NCBI GenBank assembly: GCA_029448655.1
Contig: JACCLO010000012.1
Span: forward strand, 1,116,001 to 1,180,000
Source: Wolfiporia cocos
Lineage: Eukaryota; Basidiomycota; Agaricomycetes; Polyporales; Phaeolaceae
DNA length: 64,000 nt
Reading direction: 5' to 3'
Made by a program: the position numbers and the translations under genes. The first letter of the stretch is position 1. The number at the start of each line of letters is the position of its first letter. Shown here in pieces: positions 1-11,639 of this stretch. Under the pieces are notes generated by a model. That model had not been told where the DNA came from and did not search any database. It saw nothing but the letters and a program-made list of their open reading frames with translations.

Positions 1-194
1 TAAACGATGAACATGAAACGAGGGCAGAGTTGGATCTGCCAAGGATGAAACGCGCCCTCTAAGCTAATACAACTGGGGATGCGCCCAGTACGAGTCACGA
101 GTAGCCAGGGGGTTGGTTGTGCAACAAGTCCCTGCATCGTATTCACCCAGTGGTGAGTTCCGTCAGCGTTCGAAAAATCAAAATAACCGTAACA
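1..194 (-). repeat. Partial LTR of an element-B-related Gypsy element
   Basis: These bases match the last part of the two 708-bp LTRs of element B (compare 17081-17274 and 24838-25031) at roughly 90% identity by eye, and end in the same ...CCGTAACA terminus. The LTR stops exactly where the integrase frame of element A is cut, so a B-related element or solo LTR is inserted in element A. The rest of the LTR and any target duplication lie left of the window. Confidence 0.85.
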
Positions 195-2985
195 CCGTCG
201 GTCTGTGGATGATACGCGGTAGAGGGGCTTCCTTTGATTCCGAGTTTCTTGTACGTGTCCTTGATAAACTCGGACACGAACTGGGGGCCTCTTTCACTAA
301 ACACCTTCTTGGGGATACCGTGTTGCGTGACGATGTGTTTGATGAGCAAATTAGCCCATCCTTCTGCCGTCAACTTGTCGGTAGTCTCGATCGCAGTTGT
401 CCACTTCGACATCATGTCGACGATGACGAGGATTGCGTTCTTGCCTCGTACCTCAGGGAAGCCTGTGATCATGTCGACTGAGATATTTTCCCAGCTCCGC
501 GCCGGCGTTGGGTTGGGGTTGAGAGGTGCCGCTCGTTTAGCGTGATCTACTTTGATTGATTGGCACTTTACGCACCCTCGAACGTATAATGTCACGTCTC
601 TCCTCATGTGCGGCCACCAGTATGACTTGTGAATGGTGGTGAGCGTGCGGTCTCTGCCCAGATGTCCTGCCAATAGCGAATCGTGATGCGATGATATGAT
701 GTCACCCTTGAGTTCTGCGTCGTTGGGGATGACCAGCTTTCCCTTTCGGTACGCTAGTCCTTCCTTGAATACGATGTTTGCGTCTAAACTGTAGTCGTAG
801 AGGGCCTTTTGGGCTTCAACCTTTGCTTTTATCGTTTCGGTGGAAATGAAACTTAGCTTTTCGATTTCATCCACCCCCTCTTCAGGCTGTTTGTCCCCGA
901 ACAGATGTGGTTTGAGGACTACTTGTCCCTCGAGGTGTTCCTTTCCGTCGTCCCAATCGATGCATCGAGAGAGTGGGTCGGCACGAATATTCTTCGTGCC
1001 AGGGATATGCGTGAGCTTGATGTCGAACTCCTGTAGTTCGGTCATCCATCGCGCTTGTCGCGGATTGATCTTCTGGGGCGTTTTGAAGTACTCCAGGTTC
1101 TTGTGATCGCTCCAGACTTCGGTTGCATCAGCAGATCCCTGTATGAAGTGTCGTCACTCATCTAGTGCTCGCATGATGGCGAGGAGTTCCCTGTCGTATA
1201 TCTCGTAGTTCTTTTCCGCGGGCGTGAAACCCTTGGAGAGGTATGCGATGGGTCTCCAGACCGACTCTTGTCGTTGTAAGAGTACGGCGCCTGTTGCGAA
1301 GTCAGAGGCGTCAGCTTCGATCCGGAAGGGGTCTGTATCTGTGGGAGATCCTAGTATCGGAGCCTCTGTGAACAGTCGCTTCATGAGATCGAATGTGTCT
1401 TGTTCGGCCTTGTCCCATTTGAACTGAACGTCGGCTGTTAGGGCGATTAGTGGTCGTGCTAACGTACTGTATCCCTTGATGAACCGGCGGTAGAAGTTGG
1501 CGAATCCTAAGAAACTTTGTACCTCCTTCCTGTTCTTCGGCGTCGGCCACAGGGTGATGCCTTGGACCTTTACCGGGTCCATCTTGATGCTTCCGTGTGA
1601 GATGATATGACCGAGGTATTCTACCTCGGCTTTCTCGAACTCGCATTTCTCCGGTTTGCATGTGAGCTTGTGTTCGCGTAGTACTTCGAGGACCTTGCGA
1701 GTGACAATCCGGTGCTCCTCGAGAGTCTCGGTGAAAATCAGTATATCGTCCAAGTATACGATGACCTTCCCTTGTAGTATGAGCTCTCGGAATATATCGT
1801 TCATCATGGTTTGGAATGTGCTTGGTGCGTTGCACATTCCAAAGAACATTACTAACGGGTCGTAGAGTCCGCAATTTGTTATAAATGCGGCCTTTTCCTC
1901 GTCTCCTTCAGCGATACGGATGTTAGTGTATCCCCATCTGACGTCGAGTTTGCTGAAGAACTTAGCTCGTTTGAGCTTGTTGAGTAGCTCGCTGATCAGA
2001 GGCAACGGATACTTGTTTTTCTTCGTCATCTGGTTCAGCTTGCGGTAGTCCTGTATAGGTCATAATTTGCCGTCCTTCTTTTTTACAAAAAAGAATGGTG
2101 CGCCCCAAGGCGACTTGGAAGGTCGTATACGACCGGTGCGTAATTGTTCCTCTAGGAACTCGTCCAGTATCTTCTGTTGTTGTGGCGAAAGAGGGTATAT
2201 CTTGCCGCAGAAGGGTTTGGCGTCCGGGAGGAGTTCGACCGCGTGGTCCCAAGGTCGTCAATCGGGGAGCTTGTCGAATTCCCCTTCTTCAAAGACGTCC
2301 TTGAAGTCGTGCAGGTGTTGGGGCACCACTTCCTCAAACGTCTTCGCTTCCGTTGTTTTCTTCGCTGCGATATCCATTTCTGTGGCTTTCACAGCAGCGA
2401 TTTGTTCGAAAGTAACGGGGTAGACATCACCTCGTAGTGCGGTCTCCCCTGCTTCCCATACTTCGAGTCGGTTGCGAATATGTTCTTTACATTCGCTGGC
2501 GTATCTAAGCCATACCGTGGCGTCAATCATGAATACTTGATCTCCTTCTTCGAGATGTTCGTGTTTGCAATCGCATTTGTCGAAATCGATTGCCTTCTTT
2601 CTCCAGTCGATGGTGGGATTATGTTGTTCCAACCAATCGAACCCTAGAAAGATGTCGTGCGAGCCTAGCTTGCTCACATTGAATCTTCGGTTTTCGAGGT
2701 GCGTACCAATTTGGATTTGCATCTCGACGTAATGTGTCATGGTCCCTCCACCGTTGGGGCTTCCGTCAGCATTTTGTACGCGTACCGGTCGTTCCAGCGG
2801 TTGGATGTTGAGTTCGTGTTTCTGGGCGAACTCGTGGTCGACTACCGATCCTGTGGATCCCGAGTCAATAAGGGCGGTGGTCGTTATGGTACGTTCGTGA
2901 GGGCTGTGAATCATGACGGGGACTGCTATCTGTCGTCCGCGTCGTCCTTGCCCGAACACGACGTGGCTGCCTCGGATCTTGTCTG
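195..2985 (-). pseudogene. Element A pol: protease, reverse transcriptase, RNase H, integrase (broken)
   Basis: Retroelement polyprotein in one frame. The protease is marked by LIDSGSTG near 2850. The RT has the catalytic YLDD near 1750, followed by RNase H and then integrase with an HHCC zinc site and the first two catalytic Asp residues (SVDMI, FSERGPQF). The frame stops inside the HPQTDG motif, where the LTR at 1-194 begins, so the catalytic Glu is missing. UGA codons interrupt the frame at 2258-2260 and 2060-2062 (Arg or Gln positions by comparison with element C and with Gypsy RTs generally) and at 1154-1156 (Trp of the EWRHF motif). It cannot make a full product. Gypsy identity is certain. 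Confidence 0.93.
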
Positions 2986-3015
2986 AACACGACGTGGCTG
3001 CCTCGGATCTTGTCT
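2954..3015. repeat. 31-bp perfect tandem duplication breaking element A gag-pol
   Basis: Two adjacent identical 31-base copies, 2954-2984 and 2985-3015. Since 31 is not a multiple of three, the duplication shifts the dUTPase frame away from the protease frame. Removing one copy would make gag, dUTPase and protease continuous, so this is a post-insertion lesion and not programmed frameshifting. Confidence 0.95.
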
Positions 3016-5723
3016 GTGGATCCGAAGCCTGCCGTACCGCGCGTTGTCTCGCGAATGCGCTTGACAATCTTGACGCATGGGTTCTTGTTTTGTTCTAGGA
3101 TTAGCTGAGCGATCCTATCCTTGTAATTGACGACTAAATCTGTGTCGGAATGGTTTATCAGCATAACGACCAGTCGGCCCGTGTAATCTTGGTCGATTAC
3201 ACCGGCCAAGACGTCAATTCCTTTGTTCGCAAGCCCTGATCTAGGGGCGATGCGACCGTAAACTCCATCGGGCATCCTTATTTTTATGCCAGTATCGATG
3301 TTCTCTTTTCCATGAGCAGGGACGATGGTTTCTTCAGCTGAATACAAGTCGTATCCAGCTGCTTCGTCACTCTTCTGCTCAGGAACTGTGGCGCGAGGAT
3401 CATCTAAGTAGATGTCCAGCGTCTCTGTCTTTTTCTTAACGCGGCGGATCTTCCTTTTCTTAGGTTGATCGTTAGCGATGTCTTTCATGTCAATGTCCTC
3501 TGAGACGACGATGGGTTCTGTATCCACATTCATTTTATTGTCTAAAGAGGAATTAAGCCCCGGTTTATCCCCCGGGCGAGCCGTGGATTCACGGAGCTCC
3601 TCTTGGGCTGTACAAAAGGAATCTTCGCTACATACAGAACTCGCATCGTCGTCTGAATAATCTGAGCCCCCCGCTTGACTCATAATGTCCATCGCGGAGC
3701 CGTACTCTTCTTGGTCATCGTCGTCGCTTACTTCTTCGATGTTGAGAAGATGGAACCGATTCGAGGTGATCTTGCTTACCTCTGTCTTCTTGGAGTCTTT
3801 CGACTCCGCTTCGTATTCGGCAGCCATGCGCTGCCACTCGTCGTCGGTTAGCTCTCGAAGCTGCTGCTTAGCGGGCTTCGAGCCGGATGGCCGAGGTTGA
3901 GTGGTGCCGCTTGTAGCGGCCGCGTATGACTTGCCCGGCGTATACTTATAACCGGCATCGCGCATTGGGATGTGCCAGGTTGGCGAAGTGCAGGCGGAGG
4001 TGGGGCGCTCGCCCATTTTCTTTCCGCAGAATTTGCAGAGACGGTCTGCAGCGGGGGAATCGTAGACCTTCTTGGGGGTGTTGGAGTCTTTCTTCTTCTC
4101 CTTACCCTTGGTCTTTGCCTCCTCATTCTTCTGCTCTGCGCGATCCTGAGCGCGTCTCCAGAGGGCCTGGTCGAAGTCCATGATGGCCTCCTTCCATGGT
4201 TGGTACTTTTTTGGTACCGGGACTTTTCGATGGTGGAAGTCCCTCTGCGTCGAGAAAGAGGTGTATACCGGCTCGTAGACGGAGGACGGTACGTTCTTTT
4301 CGACGGCTTGCAGGACGAATTCGTTGTCCATGTCGACTCCTGCTTCTCGGCACAGCGTTTCGATCTCGGTGAAGTACTCGTTGGACTTACCGAAGATCAT
4401 TTTGAGGGCGGTGAGTTGTCGTCGCGCTCGTTTCTCCCTGTTGGGGTCTTCGAACCTGGTGAAGAGTTCCTGTTTAAAGAAATCAAAGTGGATCTCCCAC
4501 CACCCGGTTTCCTCGTTGAAGTAAGTCGCGAACATGTTCGCGAACCATTGATCTACTTTGTCGCCTCTGATATACGACATTGCGCACTCGATGCGGTCGA
4601 GCGACGTTTCCATGTACTGGCGCTGCAATGCCAGGTACTGTATCATCCGCATCCACCAGTCGCGGAATTTGACTTTGTCGTTGTTGAAGATAGGCGGTTC
4701 CTTCACCGTTCGTCTCCGAGACTGGGTGTATGTGGGTGGGTTGTGCGATAGCGGTATAGGTGTGAAGGTTTCACGGCGTCTTTCGCTAACCTGTGGGATT
4801 TGCCATTTAGGCGGTACATTTCGCTCCTCACGTAGTTTGAGGAGGTCAAACTCACCGTGGTATGCGGGTACGCCGTTTAATGCGTGGTACCCCGAGCGGG
4901 TTTTTGGGCTAGGTGCCGGGGCAATTTCCGGGGGTGGTAATGTTCCGCCCATGCGTTTGTTGGGTGATGGTGTGTTGGAGTCCTCGTCGAGAGGGGCGAG
5001 TCGTTCTGCTGCTCGTCTTTCCATGTCGCGGACCTTGTGTTGGAGGCCTACCGCACCGTGGATGTAATCTCCGATCCTTTCGTCGTCCCAGTACCGAAGG
5101 TTGTGGAGTGCTTCCGCGTACAATGCTACGCGATGGGGGAAGTTGGGCGATGTGGGTCGCGAGGGATACTCCTCGTCGTCCCAGGTCATTCTTACCCGTT
5201 CTGGGGCGCGTTCCGGGGCTGGAACGATTGGTGGTGGTGTGAGGATGTGGGTGTTGATGGGTGGTTGTTGAGTATTCATCCCGTCCTGGTTGTCGTTGAT
5301 GTCTAGATTAAAAATTGGAGGTAGCTCGTCCTCCCCGGCCCCTGCGAAGGGTTTCCTTCGTAATGGCCAGTCCATTTCCATCTCGCCCGCGGTGATGTAA
5401 CCGCGGTCGTCTTCGTCTTCTTCCTCGATGTACGCTTGTGACGGCGTACCTTCGAATTTTCTTTTCAGCCTCTCGTACTCCTCGCGATCGGCTGTGTCTC
5501 TCTCCTTGCGCATGCTGTCGGTGACGCACAGGGCGTATTGTGAGGGGACGTCGAGAATGCCACCTACATACTCCTCCCGCCCATGTTGAGGCGCCTTTGC
5601 CTTAAGGCGTCTCGCTCTTTGTTGACTAGTCCTCCGTCTCCGGTTGAGGACTCGGTCTACGTGTGTTCCATCCTGGTCGGTAACTACCGACGCGTCTTTC
5701 CTCTCGCAGTCCTGCGACCACAT
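2985..5723 (-). pseudogene. Element A Gag-dUTPase polyprotein
   Basis: Open from Met at 5723 to the duplication at 2954-3015; internal Met codons near 5513 and 5280 are other possible starts. The protein has a Pro-rich N-terminus, a retrotransposon gag/capsid-like middle, a zinc finger of form CX2CX11CX5H (about 4005-4070) in place of the usual CX2CX4HX4C, an acidic stretch and a basic KKRKIRRVKKK patch. It ends in a trimeric-type dUTPase with all five motifs: AAGYDLYSAEE, GRIAPRSG, GVIDQDYTG, DRIAQLILE and GFGSTD. Such dUTPases hydrolyse dUTP to dUMP and PPi, limiting uracil in retroelement cDNA. The gag-dUTPase-protease order recalls betaretroviruses. The 31-bp duplication throws the downstream protease out of frame. 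Confidence 0.9.
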
Positions 5724-5963
5724 TCGAAGTCGAAGGAGCTGGGCTGTGTGTTTCGCGTTCCATCGTATGTACTGTTGGCTTATGTAAGCACCGGGTTGAT
5801 GAACGCAGAACGGTATTCTGAGAGAGTCAAAGAAGAACTTTTCCCCCGGTCTGGAGGGGTTGGATAAGTGTAAGATCGTCGTTTTGGCGGTCCTTGGGTT
5901 TGTAGATAGAAAGATAATAAAACTGTCGGAATAATCGTCGACAGTAGGGGTGGTCTGAACTTA

Positions 5964-6346
5964 TGACAAGGCCACTAAAACCTTAGAGCGAACTGAGGGG
6001 AGCGAAGTGGATGAACGCCAAGTTCAGACTGGGGTTACCAGCTGAACGAGGCCTGCTATTATACTAGTAGGCTGTTTGTACATGTTTGTACTATAATGGC
6101 CATATATGGTAACTAGGGAGTCTGGTGCGAGACTAAGGTAGGGGTCTAAACCAGACTCTGAAACGTAGAAGCGTAATGTATATCAAATACGTAGCGGTCA
6201 TCGTGGCCGTGTGGGAACCGGGCCTTGTATCGTTATCTAGACGTTGTCTGGTTCCTTCCAAGGTATGATCCGGGCTTGACTGGGCCTAGGGACCCGGGGG
6301 AGCGGATCTGGTTCGTTGTCGTTAGGGAAAGCTTTTGCCCGTGACA
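5964..6346 (-). repeat. Proposed 5' LTR of element A
   Basis: Placed by analogy with element C. The right boundary of the internal region reads CTTA then TGACAAGG, matching CTTA/TGACAC at the C LTR. About 383 bases further on, the sequence ends in ...CCGTGACA, like the C LTR end (TTGTGACA). Length is close to the 373-bp LTR of C. The second LTR is outside the window, so neither identity nor target duplication can be checked. Confidence 0.5.
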
Positions 6347-6369
6347 CAATCCTGACCCAACTCCCACAG

Positions 6370-6949
6370 AAGATGCCACTTCGTCCTCAGAACAACACAA
6401 TAATGTTGCTGGTGAGGCTGACGGACGGCCATGGCCATTGTCACCAGCAAGCATTGACGTGCTGGGAACGCTTCTGAGGTGCGTGCATCTTGCCTTGTTT
6501 TCTCCGCATGATTGACTCTTCGGTAGTGTTGCTGTGGCTGCCACAGCAGCATCTCTCTTCTCCCCCGGGATTGCATTCCCAGGCCACGGTAATGGTACTG
6601 CGATGACTACACCAGGCTCTAATCACCTGATGTCCCCTACTCCCACCACGGACATTGGCGGGTCTTACTGGTCTGGGTATGGATCCTCTAGGAGTTAATC
6701 CAGGACAGGCACCCAGCGTTGCTCAGGTTCAGCGTGATGGACGCGACCGTATCCACAATGTATGGAAGAACATGCACGACCGCCTTGGATTGCATTCACG
6801 GAATTCTGTATTCCACATGGTGACGGGCTCGGACAGCTTAGATTCGTATGAAGCTCTTTGGTATGTTCACAAATTGTCTGACAGTGCAACATGTCTGATT
6901 TCGAATATTCAGGGAGCTCGCTGAGTTGCTGTGCTGCAGGAGGATTTGA
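6370..6949 (+). pseudogene. 3' part of an unidentified gene, decayed
   Basis: Just right of the element A LTR is a good intron end (CTGAC branch site, then CCCACAG), followed by an exon at 6370-6478, an intron at 6479-6526, an exon from 6527, an intron at 6861-6912 and a last exon ending in TGA at 6947-6949. The encoded protein is Ala/Ser/Pro/Gly-rich with a basic GRDRIHNVWKNM stretch and a leucine-rich C-terminus. A one-base shift is needed near 6650 to join the two halves of the middle exon, so this copy appears decayed. I do not recognise the family. The 5' part is presumably left of element A, outside the window. Confidence 0.45.
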
Positions 6950-8000
6950 GTAGTATGACGCAAAACCTATGTCAAAAGGCCGAGGATTTGTTCTAGTAGC
7001 TTTCTGTAGTTTGCGGCAGCTTATAAAATGGACAATGATATGAATTTGTATGTTCTGATTGATTTGGGAGTAAAGGCCACTGGCAATGAGTATATTCTGG
7101 TAGCTTTTGGCACTCAACCCAGGGCCCCGAGTATTTTTCTCTAGCTTCCAGTAGACGGGGATATAATTTTTAAATTTTTGGGTATCTGTCCTACATGCCT
7201 AATACTACCTTCATAGCTTTCGGCATCTTACAGTAGCTACTACTATGTTACCGGGCGCCTAAAAGATAGCGCAGGCTATTCTACCGTCCAATTCTAACCC
7301 CTATCATACCCATTATCTATTGATAGATTCTGGTATGAGGTACTTTCACTGGGGCTCAGGGCTCAGCTACGGCCGGCTCACAATCCAAGCCGGGCCCTAA
7401 GCCGTTGTAAGCCGCCCCCAAGGCTCGGCTCGGCCCGGCTCAAGTCGGCTCAGCCAGGCCCGGCTCACGGCTTTGCACATCACTACTGGCAGTGCCGCGC
7501 AGGACCAGGGACACACATGGGAAAGCCAAGCCCTATTAAGGGAAATGAACTATTAGGTTCACCGCAAGACATCGCAATATGCTCCCGCGATGTGCCAGAG
7601 AAGCCTACAATCTGCCTTCGGCACACCGCACGGACCCTTGCAGTGTGACAGGCGCGGAACCCAACATTCGGATTTTAGACGCGCGCTCTTGTTACGGCCA
7701 TGTACAAGCTGCAATGTGGATTGCACGCGACTGCGTGACAGGACGTCCTCTTATAGCTGTACGCATGGGAGGACGCTGTCATGTCAACGGACGTCCGACT
7801 TCGACTATGCCTTAGTACTGCTCCCATTCGCCGAAATCTACCACTACAGAAAGCACGCCTATCACCGTAGGGCACGCCTCAGATAGCCATCCGCGTCCTA
7901 AGGAGGTCCTGGAGATAGTATTGAGGAACGCAATGGACAGCCTTAGTGAGCATCTCTTATAGATGAGCGAGCGTGTACTCACCCACATCCGCGCGGCCAA
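6950..8000. other. Intergenic, no gene recognised
   Basis: No convincing coding sequence. It contains a GC-rich block at 7351-7475 (separate entry). The last ~100 bases (about 7895-8000) align with the first exon and first intron of the F-box gene at 28262-29866 and belong to the decayed 5' end of the gene starting at 8028. Confidence 0.6.
7351..7475. repeat. GC-rich block of degenerate GGCTC/CCGGCTC units
   Basis: About 125 bases dominated by short variants of GGCTC, CGGCTCA and CCCGGCTC. The block stands out from its AT-rich surroundings. It could be a decayed transposon end or a simple repeat expansion; no boundaries or target duplication were found. Confidence 0.5.
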
Positions 8001-8027
8001 GTGAGTTTGCGAGAGCGGTTGCCCAGC

Positions 8028-11000
8028 ATGGCTGGGCGGGATATTGGATGCTGGCTCTGTTACCAGTCAAGACGCCTGTGGGTGCCCACGGACATATGGG
8101 AGGACATACTCGGCATGTTCAAGGATCAGCTTGAAGTAATGGCAGTGTGTGGGCGTGTTTGCATGGCATGGCGAGCTATCACCACACGCTACACGCACGA
8201 GGATTTGGATCGTTACGAGACACTACGCAGCCTAACTGAGGTCCTGCGTTTCTCACAACTGAGTCGCGTTGGAACCCTCCATAGCATGGAATCGGTGACA
8301 GTTTCAGGATCCATCAGCGACAGCAGGACGAACCGAAGCCTCGCACACGTTGCGCGATTCGCAGCCATGCTCGCAGGGAACGTCCCGCGAGCGCTCTCGG
8401 AGCTCAGACTCAAATACGGCGAGTGGCCGGCGGGGATTCCTCGAAGCGTCTTCTTGCATCTCACCACCTTTACCCCGATCACCAAATTGACGCTCATTAG
8501 TGTTGAGTTCCCGTCCATTGGCGTCTTTGACCGGCTCGTCTGCGCACTGTCGCACTTGGAGCAGCTAGACCTCTTTACGGTCTCCTTCCGAGATGCTTCG
8601 GCACTGGATCCCAGGAGCATTTTCTCGCATCTCACCGCCCCGATCACCGAATTGACGCTCAATCGTGTTGAGTTGCCGGCCAATGGCATCTTTGACCGAC
8701 TGGTCTGCTCGCTGTCGCACTTGGAGAAGCTAGATCTCTTTAGCGTCTCCTTCGGAGATGCTTCGACACTGGATCCTAGGAGCATCTTCTCGCATCTTGC
8801 CACCCCGATCACCAAATTAACGCTCCGGATCTGTCATGTTGAGTTCCCGTCCATTGGCGTCTTTGACCAGCTCGTCTGCGCACTGTCGCACTTGGGGAAG
8901 CTACACCTCTCCGGCGTCTCCTTCCGAGATGCTTCGGCACTGGATCCCAGGAGCATCTTCTCGCATCCCGCCGCCCCTATCACCGAATTGAGGTTCAATC
9001 GTGTTGAGTTGCCGGCCAATGGCATCTTTGACCGACTGGTCTACGCACTGTCGCACTTGGATCAGCTACACCTCTCTAGCGTCTCCTTCCGAGATGCTGA
9101 GGCATCGGATCCTAGGAGCGTCTTCTCGCATCTCGCCGCCCCGATCACCGAATTGAGGTTCAATCGTGTTGAGTTGCCGGCCAATGGCATCTTTGACCGA
9201 CTGGTCTGCGCACTGTCGCACTTGGAGCAGCTACACCTCTCTAGGGTCTCCTTCCGAGATGCTGAGGCATCGGATCCTAGGAGCGTCTTCTCGCATCTCG
9301 CCGCCCCGATCACCAAATTGACCCTCGATAAAATTGAGTTCCCGTCCATTGGGCTCTTTGACCGGCTCGTCTGCGCGCTGTCTCACTTGGAACAGCTACA
9401 CCTCTCTAGCGTCTCCTTCCGAGATGCTGAGGCATCGGATCCTAGGAGCGTCTTCTCGCTTCTCGCCGCCCCGATCACCAAATTGACGCTCAGTGATGTT
9501 AAGTTCCCGTCCATTGGCGTCTTTGACCGACTGGTCTGTGCGCTGTCTCACTTGGAGCAGCTACACCTCTCTAGCGTCTCCTTCCGAGATGCTGAGGCAC
9601 CAGATTCTAGGAGCGTCTTCTCGCATCTCACCGCCCCGATCGCCAAATTGACGCTCGATGATGTTGAGTTCCCGTCCATTGGCGTCTTTGACCGGCTCGT
9701 CTGCGCGCTATCGCACTTGGAGCAGCTAAACCTCTTTCAGGTCTCCTTCCGAGATGCTGAGGTACCGGATCCTAGGAGCGTCTTCTCGCATCTCGCCGCC
9801 CCGATCACCGAATTGACACTCAGTAGTGTTGAGTTCCCGTCCATTGGCGTCTTTGACCGGCTCGTCTGCGCGCTGTCGCGCTTGAAGCAGCTATACCTCT
9901 CTGAGGTCTCCTTCCGAGATGCTGAGGCACCAGATTCTAGGAGCGTCTTCTCGCATCTCGCCGCCCCGATCGCCAAATCGACGCTCAGTAGTGTCGAGTC
10001 CCCGTCCATTGGCCGGCTCGTCTGCGCGCTGTCGCACTTGAAGCAACTATACCCCTTTCAAGTCTCCTTCCGAGATGCTGAGGTACCGGATCCTAGGAGC
10101 GTCTTCTCGCATCTCGCCGCCCCGATTACCGAATTGACGCTCAATCGTGTTAAGTTCCCGTCCATTGGCGTCTTTGACCGACTGGTCTGCGCACTATCGC
10201 ACTTGGAGCAGCTACACCTCTCTGAGGTCTCTTTCCGAGATGCTGAGGCATCGGATCCTAGGAGCGTCTTCTCGCATCTCGCCACCCCGATCACCAAATT
10301 GACCCTCGATAAAATTGAGTTCCCGTCCATTGGGCTCTTTGACCGGCTCGTCTGCGCGCTGTCTCACTTGGAACAGCTACACCTCTCTAGCGTCTCCTTC
10401 CGAGATGCTGAGGCATCGGATCCTAGGAGCGTCTTCTCGCTTCTCGCCGCCCCGATCACCAAATTGACGCTCAGTGATGTTAAGTTCCTGTCCATTGGCG
10501 TCTTTGACCGACTGGTCTGTGCGCTGTCTCACTTGGAGCAGCTACACCTCTCTAGGGTCTCCTTCCGAGATGCTGAGGCACCAGATCCTAGGAGCGTCTT
10601 CTCGCGTCTCGCCGCCCCGATCACCAAATTGACCCTCGATAAAATTGAGTTCCCGTCCATTGGGCTCTTTGACCGGCTCGTCTGCGCGCTATCTCACTTG
10701 GAGCAGCTACACCTCAATGACGTCTCCTTCTCGGATGTCCAGGCACCAGCTCCACTTGGGAGACATTGGAACACTCCTCCATATTTGCACCAGATATGGG
10801 TAGACCAATCGCCGTCGTACTTAGCCTCGCACATGTTCCGGGCGCTGGCTGCCAACAAGACCATCGCATGTTGTCACCAACTCGTCTCATGCCTTGGTCG
10901 TGGTAGTGGAATACTGCTGGATTCTGTAAAGGATATCAGCCTCCAACAGGTGCTAGACTGTGCTGGTGATTCCCTGCAGACATTGAAACTAGGATTGCTT

Positions 11001-11627
11001 CTCCCTTCACCAAATCCTGGATTGGGTCGTGCTGGTATTGAGAGGCTGGTCGGTGCGTCACTAGAGTGTCGAATGGGTTTGTTGCGCTGATTTATACGCC
11101 TATTCTTGACAGATACATGCGTAAATATCTCCCACAATACAAGTCTGCGATCACTTGAAATTCACACGAGCTTACGTGGCCTGAGGACGAACCCAAATCA
11201 TTTGATTTGGATCCCTCGGCTCATATCACATGCCTCGGTCGCATCCGTTGAAGACATTTCTGTCCACTTATCGGTAGATTCACAGGACAACATCAATAGG
11301 CAGCGTTTCGATAGGGACTTCATGGGGCTGTTGGAGTCCCTCCATAAGTGGGCCTCGCTGGATGACATGCTCTCCGCTCCAGACTATACCAGTTTAAAGG
11401 AAGTGGCATTTTGTATCCTGCTACCTCCCAAATGTGGTTGGGATCCATACAAATGGACCGAATCATTGTCAGAAATCTTCCCGAAGCTGGCGGCGCGGCG
11501 AATACTTCGGTGAGATGCACTTTGCTACTGTACAGTCTCGCTTCGGTCTGCTGATTATTGTAGCTGTGAGGACAGGTCCGACATTCAGGAAGAGGATGAG
11601 GATGAGGATGAGGATGAGGAATGGTAG
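8028..11627 (+). CDS. F-box-like protein with expanded leucine-rich repeats
   Basis: Predicted exons 8028-11052, 11113-11509 and 11564-11627, with introns of 60 and 54 nt; about 1,161 residues. The N-terminus has an F-box-like segment (VPTDIWEDILGMF...VCGRVCMAWRAI), as in the Skp1-binding subunits of SCF ubiquitin ligases. About 14 leucine-rich units of 55 residues follow, then a C-terminal domain shared with the gene at 28262-29866 and an acidic tail of Glu-Asp repeats. The start is uncertain: the paralogue begins in an upstream 49-base exon, but here the matching ATG reads CTA and the matching 3' splice AG is lost, so the nearest in-frame ATG (8028) is used. The frame stays open through all repeats, suggesting recent expansion or retained function. 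The target is unknown. Confidence 0.75.
8560..10735 (+). repeat. Tandem array of ~14 units of 165 bp in the F-box gene
   Basis: Each unit encodes VSFRDAE...DPRSVFSHLAAPIT, then LTL...FPSIGVFDRLVCALSHLEQL. Most units are exactly 165 bp; one is 9 bp longer near 8825 and one 9 bp shorter near 10010. Units at about 9300-9570 and 10265-10560 form a nearly identical two-unit block, showing recent block duplication. The frame is kept throughout. Confidence 0.95.
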
Positions 11628-11639
11628 CTTATATCATGT

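Larger units (their letters stand above)
195..6346 (-). mobile_element. Decayed Ty3/Gypsy retrotransposon A (gag-dUTPase-PR-RT-RH-INT)
   Basis: Minus-strand LTR element whose 3' part (end of integrase and 3' LTR) lies outside the window, cut off by the LTR at 1-194. Domain order from right to left is a proposed 5' LTR, leader (5724-5963), gag, dUTPase, aspartic protease, reverse transcriptase, RNase H and integrase. Gag through integrase was one long frame. It is now broken by a 31-bp tandem duplication and by in-frame UGA codons at 2258-2260, 2060-2062 and 1154-1156. It is clearly related to element C (same order, same odd gag zinc finger, strong pol similarity) and only distantly to B. It seems to sit in an intron of the gene remnant at 6370-6949. 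Confidence 0.9.

Noticed and set aside
2865..3067. Programmed frameshift between dUTPase and protease in element A
   Set aside because: The frame change is fully explained by the 31-bp tandem duplication; element C has both in one frame.
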